DNA from: Bacteroidota bacterium
GTDB lineage: Bacteria > Bacteroidota > Bacteroidia > NS11-12g > UBA955
Assembly: GCA_027490055.1 (NCBI GenBank)
Contig: JAIXYV010000011.1
Location: forward strand, 1 to 62,615
Length of the DNA: 62,615 nucleotides
Reading direction: 5' to 3'
The position numbers were made by a program, and so were the translations under genes. Below are positions 29,062 through 38,612 of this stretch, in pieces. The notes beneath the pieces were generated by a model. The model did no database searches, was not told the origin of the DNA, and saw only the letters and a list, made by a program, of their open reading frames with translations. Numbering within the stretch: the first letter of the stretch is position 1; each line of letters starts with the position of its first letter.

Positions 29062-29817
29062 TTAACTGCTCATCACACTGCCGCAGTTGATGTCCATGAC
29101 TTGTCCGGTTATGGCACTTTGAGAAAGTATATAATAGACTAGGTCGGCAATCTCTTCAGGTTCAGCCATTCTTCCCAAAGGAACGCTCTGCATGGCGATT
29201 TTATAGAAATCATCATAACTCATGCCTAAACCTTTGGCGATACCATCCATGCCTTCGCGCGCCATGTTGGTGTTAACCCAACCTGGACTGATGGCATTGA
29301 CCATGATTTTCTGTTCGGCAAGTTCCATCGCCCACGAGCGCATTAGTCCTAGCAAGCCAGCTTTTGAAGCGCAATAGGCTGTGTAGTTCTTTACGCCCAA
29401 ACGCGCCAGAACACTGGAGGTTAAAAGAACATGCTTCTGAGGGGCATTGCTTGATTTTAACTGTTCAAGAAATGAATTGACAAAATAGTATGTGCCAGAT
29501 AGGTTGGTGTCTATGATCTCATTCCAGCGATCATCTTCTCCGTAATAATTCTCGCCGCCTACACCAGCATTGGCAATGATGCCATCAAGATGGGTGCCGT
29601 TCAGAATTTCAGAAACCTCTTCACAGTTTTTCTTCAGTCTGATATCTGTCGAAATAATGAGGTGATTGCCCTTTGGTAAAAGCTTTAAAGTTTCTTCTAG
29701 TTTTTCTAAATTTCTACCAGCTAAGATGATGCCTGCGCCTTCGCTTGCCAGTTTTATCGCTATTGCTCTACCGATGCCACTTCCGGCACCGCTGATGATG
29801 TATCTTCTGTCTTTCAT
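29062..29817 (-). CDS. SDR family oxidoreductase
   Basis: YIISGAGSGIGRAIA, NAGVGG, SSVLARLGVKNYTAYCASKAGL (YxxxK), ISPGWVNT. Confidence 0.93.
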   Translation of the reverse strand: MKDRRYIISGAGSGIGRAIAIKLASEGAGIILAGRNLEKLEETLKLLPKGNHLIISTDIRLKKNCEEVSEILNGTHLDGIIANAGVGGENYYGEDDRWNEIIDTNLSGTYYFVNSFLEQLKSSNAPQKHVLLTSSVLARLGVKNYTAYCASKAGLLGLMRSWAMELAEQKIMVNAISPGWVNTNMAREGMDGIAKGLGMSYDDFYKIAMQSVPLGRMAEPEEIADLVYYILSQSAITGQVMDINCGSVMSS

Positions 29818-30197
29818 TTAAGAATTATGCGTGCAATATAATCGAATTTTATTACAAAAAAAGTGAGAGTCTGTTAAGGTGCAAATAATTCATATTAAAA
29901 TAATTTAAAACTTTATGGAAGCTCAGATTTGTGTGTTCAGAAAACTAAAAATTACTTAAGTACTATTCGTTCAGTTTTAGTAAGAATCGTTTTTAAAATG
30001 GATGGTTAATTTCTAAAAAGTCTGTTATTTGATATTTTCAGTTAAGTCGATATTTTTAAGTGATTGAAAATCTGCCAGTAAACGCTTCTTAATTTGCGAT
30101 TATTTTTAATAGATTGATTCATAGCGATTTGCAAATCTCCATTTGGGTGTTTTTTGTTTGAAAGTAGCTTTTAGGCTAATAAACGGCATTTTTAGTT

Positions 30198-30232
30198 CTG
30201 CACCTTCCAGGTCTAAGACCTGGAAGGTGCAG
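30198..30232. repeat. 35-bp near-perfect palindrome
   Basis: CTGCACCTTCCAGGTCT-A-AGACCTGGAAGGTGCAG, 17-bp arms with 1-nt centre. Confidence 0.97.
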
Positions 30233-30275
30233 GAGTCAATCCAACTAACAATTTATTTTTTATATCTTTGCCCCC

Positions 30276-31391
30276 GTGAATTTTGAATTAGTTAAAGTCG
30301 ATACCCCAAGCCAGGCCCGTCAGTTTGTTGAGTTCCCTAAATCACTCTACAAAAAAGATGAGAACTATATCATGCCCCTGGATGTCGATATCGAAAATGT
30401 CTTTAATCAAGATTACAATGCTGCCTTCAAAACGGGCGATTGTCAGAGATGGCTGCTTCTCCAAAATGGCGCTGTAGTTGGTCGAATTGCCGCTTTCTAT
30501 AACGATGTCGAAAAAACTAAAATCAGAACAGGTGCTTGTGGCTTCTTCGAATGTATTAACAATCAAGATGCTGCTAATCTGCTCTTCGATACCGCTAAAG
30601 ACTGGCTAAAATCTAATAACTGCTCCTTTATGGATGGTCCCATTAACTTCGGCGACCGAGATAGCTTCTGGGGCTTAATGGTGGGCGGCTTCGCTAGTCC
30701 GAGTTACCGCGAAAACTACAATTTTCCATATTACCAGCAACTCTTCGAAAACTATGGCTTTCAGTTCGAAATTGGTCAGACAACTTCTCTTATCAACGAA
30801 AAACACTTCAACTTCGAACGCTTCAGTAAACTGGCATCCCGTGTGATGTCTAATCCTGCCTATACTTTCGAGTTTTTCAAATTGTCGAAAATTGAAAAAT
30901 ATGCCGAGGACTTCGTTACTATCTACAATAAAGCCTGGGCATTTCACGAGAATTTTGTACCGATGACCAAAGAAAAAATCCTCATCCGTATGAAGGAAAT
31001 GAAGCCTATCGTGGTCGAAGAATTAAATATTTTTGCCTACCACAATGGCAAACCTGTGGGCTTCTATCTGACTGTCCTCGATGTTAACCAGATCTTCAAA
31101 TACGTCAACGGCAAAATGAATCTGATAGGTAAACTCAAATTCTTATACTACAAAAGATTTGTTAAACGTATCCGTGGTATTGTCTTTGGCGTGGTGCCTG
31201 AATTACATAACCTGGGTATCGAAGTGGCGCTGATTATGAAGTTCAGAGAGTCTATGATAAAGAATGGTAGATACGAGGAAAATGAACTGGCTTGGATCGG
31301 CGACTTTAATCCGAAAATGCTAAGTATGTTCGAGTCTATGGGCGCCAATCCTATTAAAAGACATATTACCTACAGATATAACTTTAACTAA
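30276..31391 (+). CDS. GNAT-like acetyltransferase family protein
   Basis: DENYIMPL..., GRIAAFYN, GPINFGDRDSFWGLMVGGF, YNFPYYQQLFENYGF; GTG start. Confidence 0.7.
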   Translation: MNFELVKVDTPSQARQFVEFPKSLYKKDENYIMPLDVDIENVFNQDYNAAFKTGDCQRWLLLQNGAVVGRIAAFYNDVEKTKIRTGACGFFECINNQDAANLLFDTAKDWLKSNNCSFMDGPINFGDRDSFWGLMVGGFASPSYRENYNFPYYQQLFENYGFQFEIGQTTSLINEKHFNFERFSKLASRVMSNPAYTFEFFKLSKIEKYAEDFVTIYNKAWAFHENFVPMTKEKILIRMKEMKPIVVEELNIFAYHNGKPVGFYLTVLDVNQIFKYVNGKMNLIGKLKFLYYKRFVKRIRGIVFGVVPELHNLGIEVALIMKFRESMIKNGRYEENELAWIGDFNPKMLSMFESMGANPIKRHITYRYNFN

Positions 31392-31396
31392 TCCTT

Positions 31397-32581
31397 TTGA
31401 AAATTCTATTCATAGCCAACCGTTTCCCTTATCCGCCTTTTCGCGGTGATAAACTAAAGATTTATAATCTTGCTAAACGTCTGGCTAAGAAACACGAATT
31501 ACATCTCATTACCTTTACCGAGCAACGCTCAGATACGCAATATCTGCCCGAGCTGGAACCTATCTTTTCAAAAATAGAAATTGTTCATCTGCCAAAATTG
31601 CAAAGCGTTTTTAATGTTGGATGGGGGATGTTGGGTAGCGCTCCCCTGCAAGTAAATTATTTCAAATCTACTGCGTTTAAAAACACATTGCAAGAGCTCA
31701 TGGCAGCTAATCAATACGATGCCATCCACGTGCAACATTTGAGAATGGCTCAATACGCTATTTCATATCAAGATCGTTTTAGAATACTCGATCTGCCAGA
31801 TGCTTTCTCACTCTACTGGCAACGCCGTAAGTCTGTGCCTCGTAGTTTTCTTACACGCATTCTCGATAATATCGAATCTAGAAGGGTAATGAAATATGAA
31901 AAGTACATCCTTAGTCAGTTTAATCTTAATCTGGTTTGCTCTAACGAAGATCTCAAGTTTTTAGAAGAGAAACACCATATCAATACCATTCGTCTCCTTC
32001 CTAATGGCGTCGATACGGATAAGTTTAAACCTATGGGGCATGATTATTCGCATGCCCATACCTTGTTATTTACCGGTAACATGGACTACGACCCGAATGT
32101 CGATGCGGTTTTGTACTTCGCCAATGAGGTCTTTCCCAAAATAAAACAGGATTTTCCAAATGTGAAATTTGTTATCGCCGGTCAGCGCCCTATCGATAAA
32201 GTTAAAGCACTCGATAATCAGAATGATATTCAAGTCACCGGTTTTATTCCAGAATTATCTGAAATGTACAATACAGCCTCTGTTGTAGTAGCGCCTCTGA
32301 GATTTGGTGCAGGCACACAAAACAAAGTGCTCGAAGCCATGGCCATGGGCATTCCTGTCGTATGTTCAAATATAGGTTTCGAAGGTTTAGGGATTCAGGA
32401 TGGCGAAGGTGCCTACATGAGGACAGATGCTAAAAGCTTTGCTGCCCAGGTAGTAGAACTTTTAAAAGATGCTCAACTGCGAGAATCTGTCGGTAAAAAA
32501 GGGGTGGAGGTTATCCAGAAAAACTTTAGTTGGGATACCGTCTCAGATACCCTGGAACAGTATTTAAAACAACAATTCTAA
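31397..32581 (+). CDS. Glycosyltransferase group 1 (GT4-like)
   Basis: ANRFPYPPFRGDKLKIYNLA, LLFTGNMDYDPNVDAVLYF, APLRFGAGTQNKVLEAMAMGIPVV. Confidence 0.9.
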   Translation: MKILFIANRFPYPPFRGDKLKIYNLAKRLAKKHELHLITFTEQRSDTQYLPELEPIFSKIEIVHLPKLQSVFNVGWGMLGSAPLQVNYFKSTAFKNTLQELMAANQYDAIHVQHLRMAQYAISYQDRFRILDLPDAFSLYWQRRKSVPRSFLTRILDNIESRRVMKYEKYILSQFNLNLVCSNEDLKFLEEKHHINTIRLLPNGVDTDKFKPMGHDYSHAHTLLFTGNMDYDPNVDAVLYFANEVFPKIKQDFPNVKFVIAGQRPIDKVKALDNQNDIQVTGFIPELSEMYNTASVVVAPLRFGAGTQNKVLEAMAMGIPVVCSNIGFEGLGIQDGEGAYMRTDAKSFAAQVVELLKDAQLRESVGKKGVEVIQKNFSWDTVSDTLEQYLKQQF

Positions 32582-32596
32582 TTTATCGTGTTTTAA

Positions 32597-33862
32597 CTAT
32601 TGAGTGAATTCAATAGGAGGTTTATTGTCGTTTAATTTTCTTTCTTTTCTCAATTTAGAGTAAATAAAAGCAACAATTATAAAGGATATCAAAATGAGAA
32701 ATGCGCCGAGCAGCATGGGTGCTCCTGGTAGTTCTATAATCGCTTTCTCACCTGAACATACTTTAAAAAGATTGTTCATCATGGGGGGACCGAAGATGGA
32801 GGTTAAACTCATTATGCTGGTCATGCCCCCCGATAACTCTCCCTGAGCATTGGCTGGAACTGCAAGGGACATTTCACTTTGCAGAGCTGGACCCGCAATA
32901 CCGCCTAAACAATAGACCGTAGTGAAGGCATACATCATCCAGGTAGTATTAGCCAGGGCAAATAACAGCATACCAGCAAAGTATAAAAAGAAACCGAGTT
33001 GAATAGATCGCTCGTTGCCAAGTTTTGGAACTATTACTCTGATTAATCCACCCTGCACAATGGAAACCATAACACCTACTACACCGAGTGAAAGTCCAAT
33101 CATTTTAGCATCCCACTTAAATTTATAGGCAGTGTAATAAGGCCAGTTCGATTGAACGGCATGCGATGCCAGATACAATAAAAATAATGGTACCATCAGT
33201 TTTAGAACCAATGGGTATTGTTTTAATTGAAACAGTGTTCCTATAGGATTCGCACGTTTCCAACTGAATTCACGGCGATTCGATTTATCCAGACTCTCTG
33301 GTAACATCAATAAACACAATAAAGCATTGGCAAACGAAAGACCTGCGGCAATCCAAAAAGGTGCACGTACATGCCAATCGCCGGCTATACCGCCAATAAT
33401 GGGACCGAGAATGAAGCCTAAGCCAAAAGCCACGCCAATCAACCCAAAATTCTGTGCGCGTTTTTCTGGTGAACTGATATCTGCAATGTATGAACTTGCA
33501 GTGGTGAAACTGGCACCACAAATTCCAGCTAAAATTCGCCCTACAAATAATATGGCAATACTAGGCGCCAATGCATGAACAATGAAATCAATACCCAATC
33601 CCAGTAATGCAATAATTAAGACCGGTCTTCTGCCATATTTATCACTTAATCCGCCCATGATAGGAGAGAAGATAAACTGCGGTAAGGCAAAAGCCACTAC
33701 CATCCACCCACCCATAGCCGCAGCTTCAGAAATAGTATAATTACCAAGTGTTTTAAGTAGTTTCGGAATGATGGGAATAATAATGCCAATTCCAATAACA
33801 TCTACAAGAAGTGTAATGAAAATTAAAGTAAGTGAGCGTTTATAAACGGCAGGAGATTGCAT
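32597..33862 (-). CDS. MFS transporter, TetA/TCR-like
   Basis: GGLSDKYGRRPVL motif A, 12-TM pattern; start re-assigned to 33862 (MQSPAVYKRSL) 4 nt after a TATATTCG box. Confidence 0.88.
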   Translation of the reverse strand: MQSPAVYKRSLTLIFITLLVDVIGIGIIIPIIPKLLKTLGNYTISEAAAMGGWMVVAFALPQFIFSPIMGGLSDKYGRRPVLIIALLGLGIDFIVHALAPSIAILFVGRILAGICGASFTTASSYIADISSPEKRAQNFGLIGVAFGLGFILGPIIGGIAGDWHVRAPFWIAAGLSFANALLCLLMLPESLDKSNRREFSWKRANPIGTLFQLKQYPLVLKLMVPLFLLYLASHAVQSNWPYYTAYKFKWDAKMIGLSLGVVGVMVSIVQGGLIRVIVPKLGNERSIQLGFFLYFAGMLLFALANTTWMMYAFTTVYCLGGIAGPALQSEMSLAVPANAQGELSGGMTSIMSLTSIFGPPMMNNLFKVCSGEKAIIELPGAPMLLGAFLILISFIIVAFIYSKLRKERKLNDNKPPIEFTQ

Positions 33863-33942
33863 ATGGCGAATATACATTCTCCTGTTTAAATTGAAGAATT
33901 AAATTTATAAATTGAGCTTTTGACTATAAGTACGATATTTGT

Positions 33943-34731
33943 GTGGTGAAACACATCTTCTTGTTTTTTGTAATTGTATTTTCTGCTCTGTCTGTCGGCG
34001 CTGAATCACACAAAGATAGTATATGGATAAATGGTGTGGTGCGACCAGATAATACAAGGTATCCCTTTAAAGTTTTGAAACATGTTGCCATCAGTTTGCT
34101 GAAAAATGATTCTGTTATATCTAAAACCTTTTCGGATGATTCAGGGCAATTTCAACTAAAATGTGCGTATAAAGATGTAAATACTTTTCAACTGCTGGCC
34201 GAAGCGCGCTCAGGGCAGCCAGTGCTAACATTCGATTCTGTTTGTCCATATTGGGTGGCCAAATCTCCTTCGGGTTATGCTGATCAATATGCAAGCATTT
34301 ATAAAAATAAAATTATTAGCGATACTTTTAAAACAGTGATACTGATGAAAACACCATTTTATTGTCTCTTTGGAATAGCGCGTTTTGATTATATCATGGG
34401 AACCAATCGTTTTCAAAATCGGTATGGACAGGACTTCGATACTTTGTGTTTGTGTTTAGACAATAATTTTAAGCGATACCAGTTTTTTAATGGTCGTAGA
34501 AAGTTTCATCTGAAAAGTTTTTATTCAGATTCTATTGAATTAGCCAAAGAAAGAGCAGATGGGTTAAAAGAGCATCTATGTTTGACCTATAGTTTTAATA
34601 GAGATGATGTAGATATCGAATGTATCCAATCGACAGAAAGTAATTGTAACAATGAGGGTAAAGCCATTGGAAATTGTGATTTTATAATTGTTTCTGTAAC
34701 GATTGATTTTAAGCCTGAAAAAGGTCACTAA
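33943..34731 (+). CDS. Secreted hypothetical protein (262 aa)
   Basis: Signal peptide-like N-terminus; GTG start. Confidence 0.6.
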   Translation: MVKHIFLFFVIVFSALSVGAESHKDSIWINGVVRPDNTRYPFKVLKHVAISLLKNDSVISKTFSDDSGQFQLKCAYKDVNTFQLLAEARSGQPVLTFDSVCPYWVAKSPSGYADQYASIYKNKIISDTFKTVILMKTPFYCLFGIARFDYIMGTNRFQNRYGQDFDTLCLCLDNNFKRYQFFNGRRKFHLKSFYSDSIELAKERADGLKEHLCLTYSFNRDDVDIECIQSTESNCNNEGKAIGNCDFIIVSVTIDFKPEKGH

Positions 34732-34783
34732 TTTTGGTTTTTATCCGTATTGATATTTTATTATCTTTGCACCCTTAAACATT

Positions 34784-36121
34784 ATGGCTCAAGTCGAATT
34801 AATCATGCCTAAAATGGGCGAAAGTATTGCTGAAGCAACCATTACCAAATGGTTGAAAAACGAAGGTGATACTATTAAAATGGACGAAGCGGTTGTAGAA
34901 ATCGCTACCGATAAAGTGGATTCTGAAGTGCCTTCTACCGCAGAAGGAATACTAATTAAGAAGCTTTGGAATGAAGGAGATGTTGTGCCTGTTGGTGCTG
35001 CCATCGCTATCATCGGTTCTGATGCCTCTGCAGCTGTTTCTAATGCTGCTCCAGCGCCTGCTGCCAAAAAAGAGCAACCTGATGAAACTGTCATCCACGC
35101 TGCTAAAATGGCTCAGCAAGCTCTGAGTACTTCTGCGGTGTCTGCGCCATCCAACGGTGAAGCTGGAAGATTCTATTCGCCTTTGGTGCTTAATATCGCC
35201 AAAACTGAAGGTATCTCTATGTCTGAACTGGAAGCGATTCCTGGAACTGGAAAAGAAAATCGTGTCACTAAAGGTGATATTTTAAAATACATCGAAAACG
35301 GTCGTCAGTCACAATCTTCTGCACCTGCTGCTCCTGCAGTTAGTGCTCCGGTTGCTGCTTCTGCGCCTGCTGCTAAACCTGCAACTACTGGTAGTAAAAT
35401 TACCATGATGCCTGGTGACGAGATTATTGAAATGGACCGTATGCGTAAACTAATCGCCGATCATATGGTGATGAGCAAAGCAACCAGTCCGCATGTTACT
35501 TCTTTCGTTGAAGTAGACGTTACCAATCTGGTTCAATGGAGAGACAAAATCAAAGCGAAGTTTGAAAAGAAAGAAGGCGAGAAGATTACCTTCACACCAA
35601 TCTTCGTTGAAGCAGTTGTTAAAGCGATTAAAGATTTCCCAATGATCAATATCTCTCTGGATGGTAATAACATCGTTAAGAGAAAAAACATTAATATCGG
35701 TATGGCTGCTGCACTTCCAAGTGGTAACCTGATAGTGCCTGTTATCAAAAATGCAGATACTAAAAACTTGCTGGGCTTAGTGAAAGATGTTAATGATTTA
35801 GCAAAACGCTCAAGAGAAAACAAATTGCAGCCTGACGAAATTCAGGGTGGTACATACACCATCACCAATGTCGGAACTTTCGGCAACGTTATGGGAACGC
35901 CAATCATCAATCAGCCTCAGGTTGCCATCATGGCCATCGGTGCTATTCGCAAAAAGCCAGCGGTGCTTGAAACTGAATATGGTGATGTTATCGCTATCAG
36001 ACATATGATGTTCTTGTCGCACTCATACGACCACAGAGTGGTGGATGGTGCATTGGGTGGAGCCTTCGTAAGAAGGGTAGCCGACTACCTGGAGCAATGG
36101 GATGTCAACAGAGAAATTTAA
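34784..36121 (+). CDS. 2-oxo acid dehydrogenase E2 component (dihydrolipoamide acyltransferase)
   Basis: Lipoyl motif VEIATDKVDSEVPS, E3-binding segment FYSPLVLNIAKTEGI, catalytic SYDHRVVDGA. Confidence 0.95.
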   Translation: MAQVELIMPKMGESIAEATITKWLKNEGDTIKMDEAVVEIATDKVDSEVPSTAEGILIKKLWNEGDVVPVGAAIAIIGSDASAAVSNAAPAPAAKKEQPDETVIHAAKMAQQALSTSAVSAPSNGEAGRFYSPLVLNIAKTEGISMSELEAIPGTGKENRVTKGDILKYIENGRQSQSSAPAAPAVSAPVAASAPAAKPATTGSKITMMPGDEIIEMDRMRKLIADHMVMSKATSPHVTSFVEVDVTNLVQWRDKIKAKFEKKEGEKITFTPIFVEAVVKAIKDFPMINISLDGNNIVKRKNINIGMAAALPSGNLIVPVIKNADTKNLLGLVKDVNDLAKRSRENKLQPDEIQGGTYTITNVGTFGNVMGTPIINQPQVAIMAIGAIRKKPAVLETEYGDVIAIRHMMFLSHSYDHRVVDGALGGAFVRRVADYLEQWDVNREI

Positions 36122-36125
36122 TCTA

Positions 36126-36160
36126 CATAAAAAAAGCCTCGATTATTCGGGGCTTTTTTA
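36126..36160 (+). terminator. Intrinsic terminator after E2 gene
   Basis: AAAAAAAGCCTCGATTATTCGGGGCTTTTTTA. Confidence 0.75.
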
Positions 36161-36177
36161 TTGGTGATATAATTTAT

Positions 36178-36819
36178 TTAATCCAATTCAAATGTAATCG
36201 GTATTCTACATCTCTGACCCAGTGACATTGGTACCCAATACCCATCTGTTTTATTGATGACTCTATAAGCTTCTCTTATTAATTCGGGATCAATATTGGA
36301 ATCACTTTTAATAGAAGAGATGACACCTTCTCTTGAAATATCAAATAACACAAATACAACGCCGGTTTTGTTTTTCTTTTTAGCCTTTTCTGGGTAAACA
36401 AGGTTCTCTTCGAGGAAGTTATTTAAACTATTGCCTTCGCCAATAAAATGCGCATGATTGGTATAGAGGTATTCCTTAATGTTTGTAATAGTGTCTTCTG
36501 GTGTTTTATATGACTTAAAAACGGTGTCTGCATAAGCTTTGTATATCTTAAAAACACTGTCACTGAAATATGCTTTTGATATATTAATCTGTGTGGCAGA
36601 TTCTATATTAACATCATAAGATGATAATTTCATCTGCCTATAATAATAGGTCTTCTTTTTCATGACACCATTTACATATTGATACTCTGCAAACAAGCCG
36701 TTTTTTAAGGTTTTATTGATTGTCGTGTCCGAACTTCCAATTCCTATTAAAATATTGTTGGCATTAGCAGATTTAGATAAATACAATAAGCCAATGATAA
36801 GTAATTGTAGTTTTGTCAT
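36178..36819 (-). CDS. Periplasmic protein with TonB C-terminal-like domain
   Basis: Signal peptide; FLEENLVYPEKAKKKNKTGVVFVLFDISREGVISSIKSDSNIDPELIREAYRVI. Confidence 0.75.
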   Translation of the reverse strand: MTKLQLLIIGLLYLSKSANANNILIGIGSSDTTINKTLKNGLFAEYQYVNGVMKKKTYYYRQMKLSSYDVNIESATQINISKAYFSDSVFKIYKAYADTVFKSYKTPEDTITNIKEYLYTNHAHFIGEGNSLNNFLEENLVYPEKAKKKNKTGVVFVLFDISREGVISSIKSDSNIDPELIREAYRVINKTDGYWVPMSLGQRCRIPITFELD

Positions 36820-37111
36820 ATTTATGATGCAAATATATCATTTCAAAATTTTTTTAAACAACTAAAATAGAGTAGATGTGGTGCCTATTATTTGTCATCA
36901 CTCCGTCAAATCAATAATAGTTTTATCATAATGAGAAAATGTTTAATGATTTCAATCGTGCCTTTTTTAGTCAATGCCATTGCAAGTCTGTTTGATAATT
37001 AATCGTTTATCCAAATAAAAAGTTGTTTTTAGAATTAGCCGCTTTATAAAGGAATGCGTTTTGTGACCATGCTCATTTAAATTACCATTTAAATTAATTA
37101 ATATTGTAAAT

Positions 37112-37786
37112 ATGTTGAAACAAATATTCAGCTTTAGTCTCATCGCAACTTCCATAATTGTTTTCACGTCATGCGAACACCAACCACCCGTGAAAATTTC
37201 GATTACACCAGTAGACACTACCGGTAATGGAGGTAACACTGGTCGTAAATGCAGTCCTGATACTGTTTACTTTAACGAAATTTTACCAATTATTGTTAGC
37301 AACTGTGCAGGCGCTGGTTGCCATGATGCCGCCACAAAAGCAGATGGTGTGCAGTTAACAGATTATGCCACTATTCGTTCACGTGTCAATAATGGTTTAA
37401 ATTCTAAATTGTTCAGAGAAATTAACAGTGGTTCTATGCCTCCAACTGGCAGACTGTCCCAGGATATCATCGATAAAATTAAAAAGTGGATTACTCAGGG
37501 TGCTAAAAACAACTATTGCAGCTCTGTTTGCGATTCAACTAAATATACTTACTCAGCAGATATCTCTAAAATCATTGCTACAAACTGTATCTCTTGCCAC
37601 AATAGCGGAACAGTACTTTTAAATTCTCATAGCAATGTTCAAACCTTCGCACTTAATGGTCGACTCATGGGAGCATTAAAACACCTTCCAGGTTATCAAC
37701 CAATGCCGAATTCTACCAATTTCTTATCGGATTGTGAACTGAAAAAAATACAAAAGTGGATTGATAATGGCGCACCAAATAATTAA
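37112..37786 (+). CDS. Multi-haem c-type cytochrome lipoprotein (one CX4CH, one CXXCH)
   Basis: Lipobox TSCE; NCAGAGCH and NCISCH motifs; MPP/MPN candidate distal Met. Confidence 0.8.
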   Translation: MLKQIFSFSLIATSIIVFTSCEHQPPVKISITPVDTTGNGGNTGRKCSPDTVYFNEILPIIVSNCAGAGCHDAATKADGVQLTDYATIRSRVNNGLNSKLFREINSGSMPPTGRLSQDIIDKIKKWITQGAKNNYCSSVCDSTKYTYSADISKIIATNCISCHNSGTVLLNSHSNVQTFALNGRLMGALKHLPGYQPMPNSTNFLSDCELKKIQKWIDNGAPNN

Positions 37787-38156
37787 TAAACTCATACTCT
37801 CTGGAATTTTTGCCCTGAGCTTGTCTGCTTGCTACTACGATAAAGCAGATAAGATTTACCCTGCAGATCCTAACCAGGTTTGTGATACAGCCAATACTAA
37901 ATATACCCTTACAATTGCACCAATCTTAAAAACCAATTGCACAGACAAGGGCTGTCACACAACGGCTAAACAAGATGCCAATATTGTTCTGGATAATTAT
38001 GCTGGCACTAAAGCCTGTGTAGATGGTGGTCGATTAATCGGATCACTTAAAGGAAGTGTTGGCTATTCTGCCATGCCTAAAGGCTATCCACTTATTAGCA
38101 CTTGCGATGTTGCCAAAATTCAAAACTGGATCAACAAAGGTGCACCAAACAATTAA
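37761..38156 (+). CDS. Mono-haem c-type cytochrome lipoprotein (CX4CH)
   Basis: Lipobox LSAC; NCTDKGCH; C-terminus NWINKGAPNN parallels upstream protein KWIDNGAPNN. Confidence 0.78.
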   Translation: MIMAHQIINKLILSGIFALSLSACYYDKADKIYPADPNQVCDTANTKYTLTIAPILKTNCTDKGCHTTAKQDANIVLDNYAGTKACVDGGRLIGSLKGSVGYSAMPKGYPLISTCDVAKIQNWINKGAPNN

Positions 38157-38161
38157 TCATT

Positions 38162-38584
38162 ATGAAAAAAACAATTATATGGCTCTTTATTATCGGAATT
38201 ATAGCCGCCGGTATCGTTATCTTCTATTTTAAAGTAATTGCTGCTAAACACAAAGATCCTGCAGATGCTGTGAAAATTTCATTAACTGCACCAGAACTTT
38301 ATCGCATGTTCTCGAATTTCGAGGATAGCGCTAATAAAATGTATACAGTGCGCGATATGGCTATTAAAGTGTCTGGACGGGTTCAAAGTATCGAACAAAA
38401 TGGTAGCAGATATACTATTTTTCTCAATAGCAACGATATGATGGGTGCTGTAGCCTGCGAAATGGATTCTCTCGAAAATTCGTCAGTTAAAATGCTGAAA
38501 GAACAAGATAGTACCAATATCGTTGGATTCTGCACTGGCTATTTAATGGATGTTCAACTCTTCAGATGTAAATTGGCAAAATAA
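38162..38584 (+). CDS. OB-fold (tRNA_anti-like) membrane-anchored protein
   Basis: N-terminal TM; VRDMAIKVSGRVQSIEQNGSRYTIFLNSNDMMGAVACEM; start corrected from 38102. Confidence 0.65.
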   Translation: MKKTIIWLFIIGIIAAGIVIFYFKVIAAKHKDPADAVKISLTAPELYRMFSNFEDSANKMYTVRDMAIKVSGRVQSIEQNGSRYTIFLNSNDMMGAVACEMDSLENSSVKMLKEQDSTNIVGFCTGYLMDVQLFRCKLAK

Positions 38585-38612
38585 TTGTATTAAGTAAACT
38601 AAATCATTTTTT

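Noticed and set aside
32598-32617. Inverted repeat CTATTGA/TCAATAG between convergent genes as a terminator
   Set aside because: Weak AT-rich stem, no U-tract, partly inside the MFS coding sequence.
32597-33862. Tetracycline resistance gene call for the TetA-like MFS
   Set aside because: MFS drug transporter subfamily similarity only; substrate cannot be inferred and there is no TetR neighbour or mobile context.
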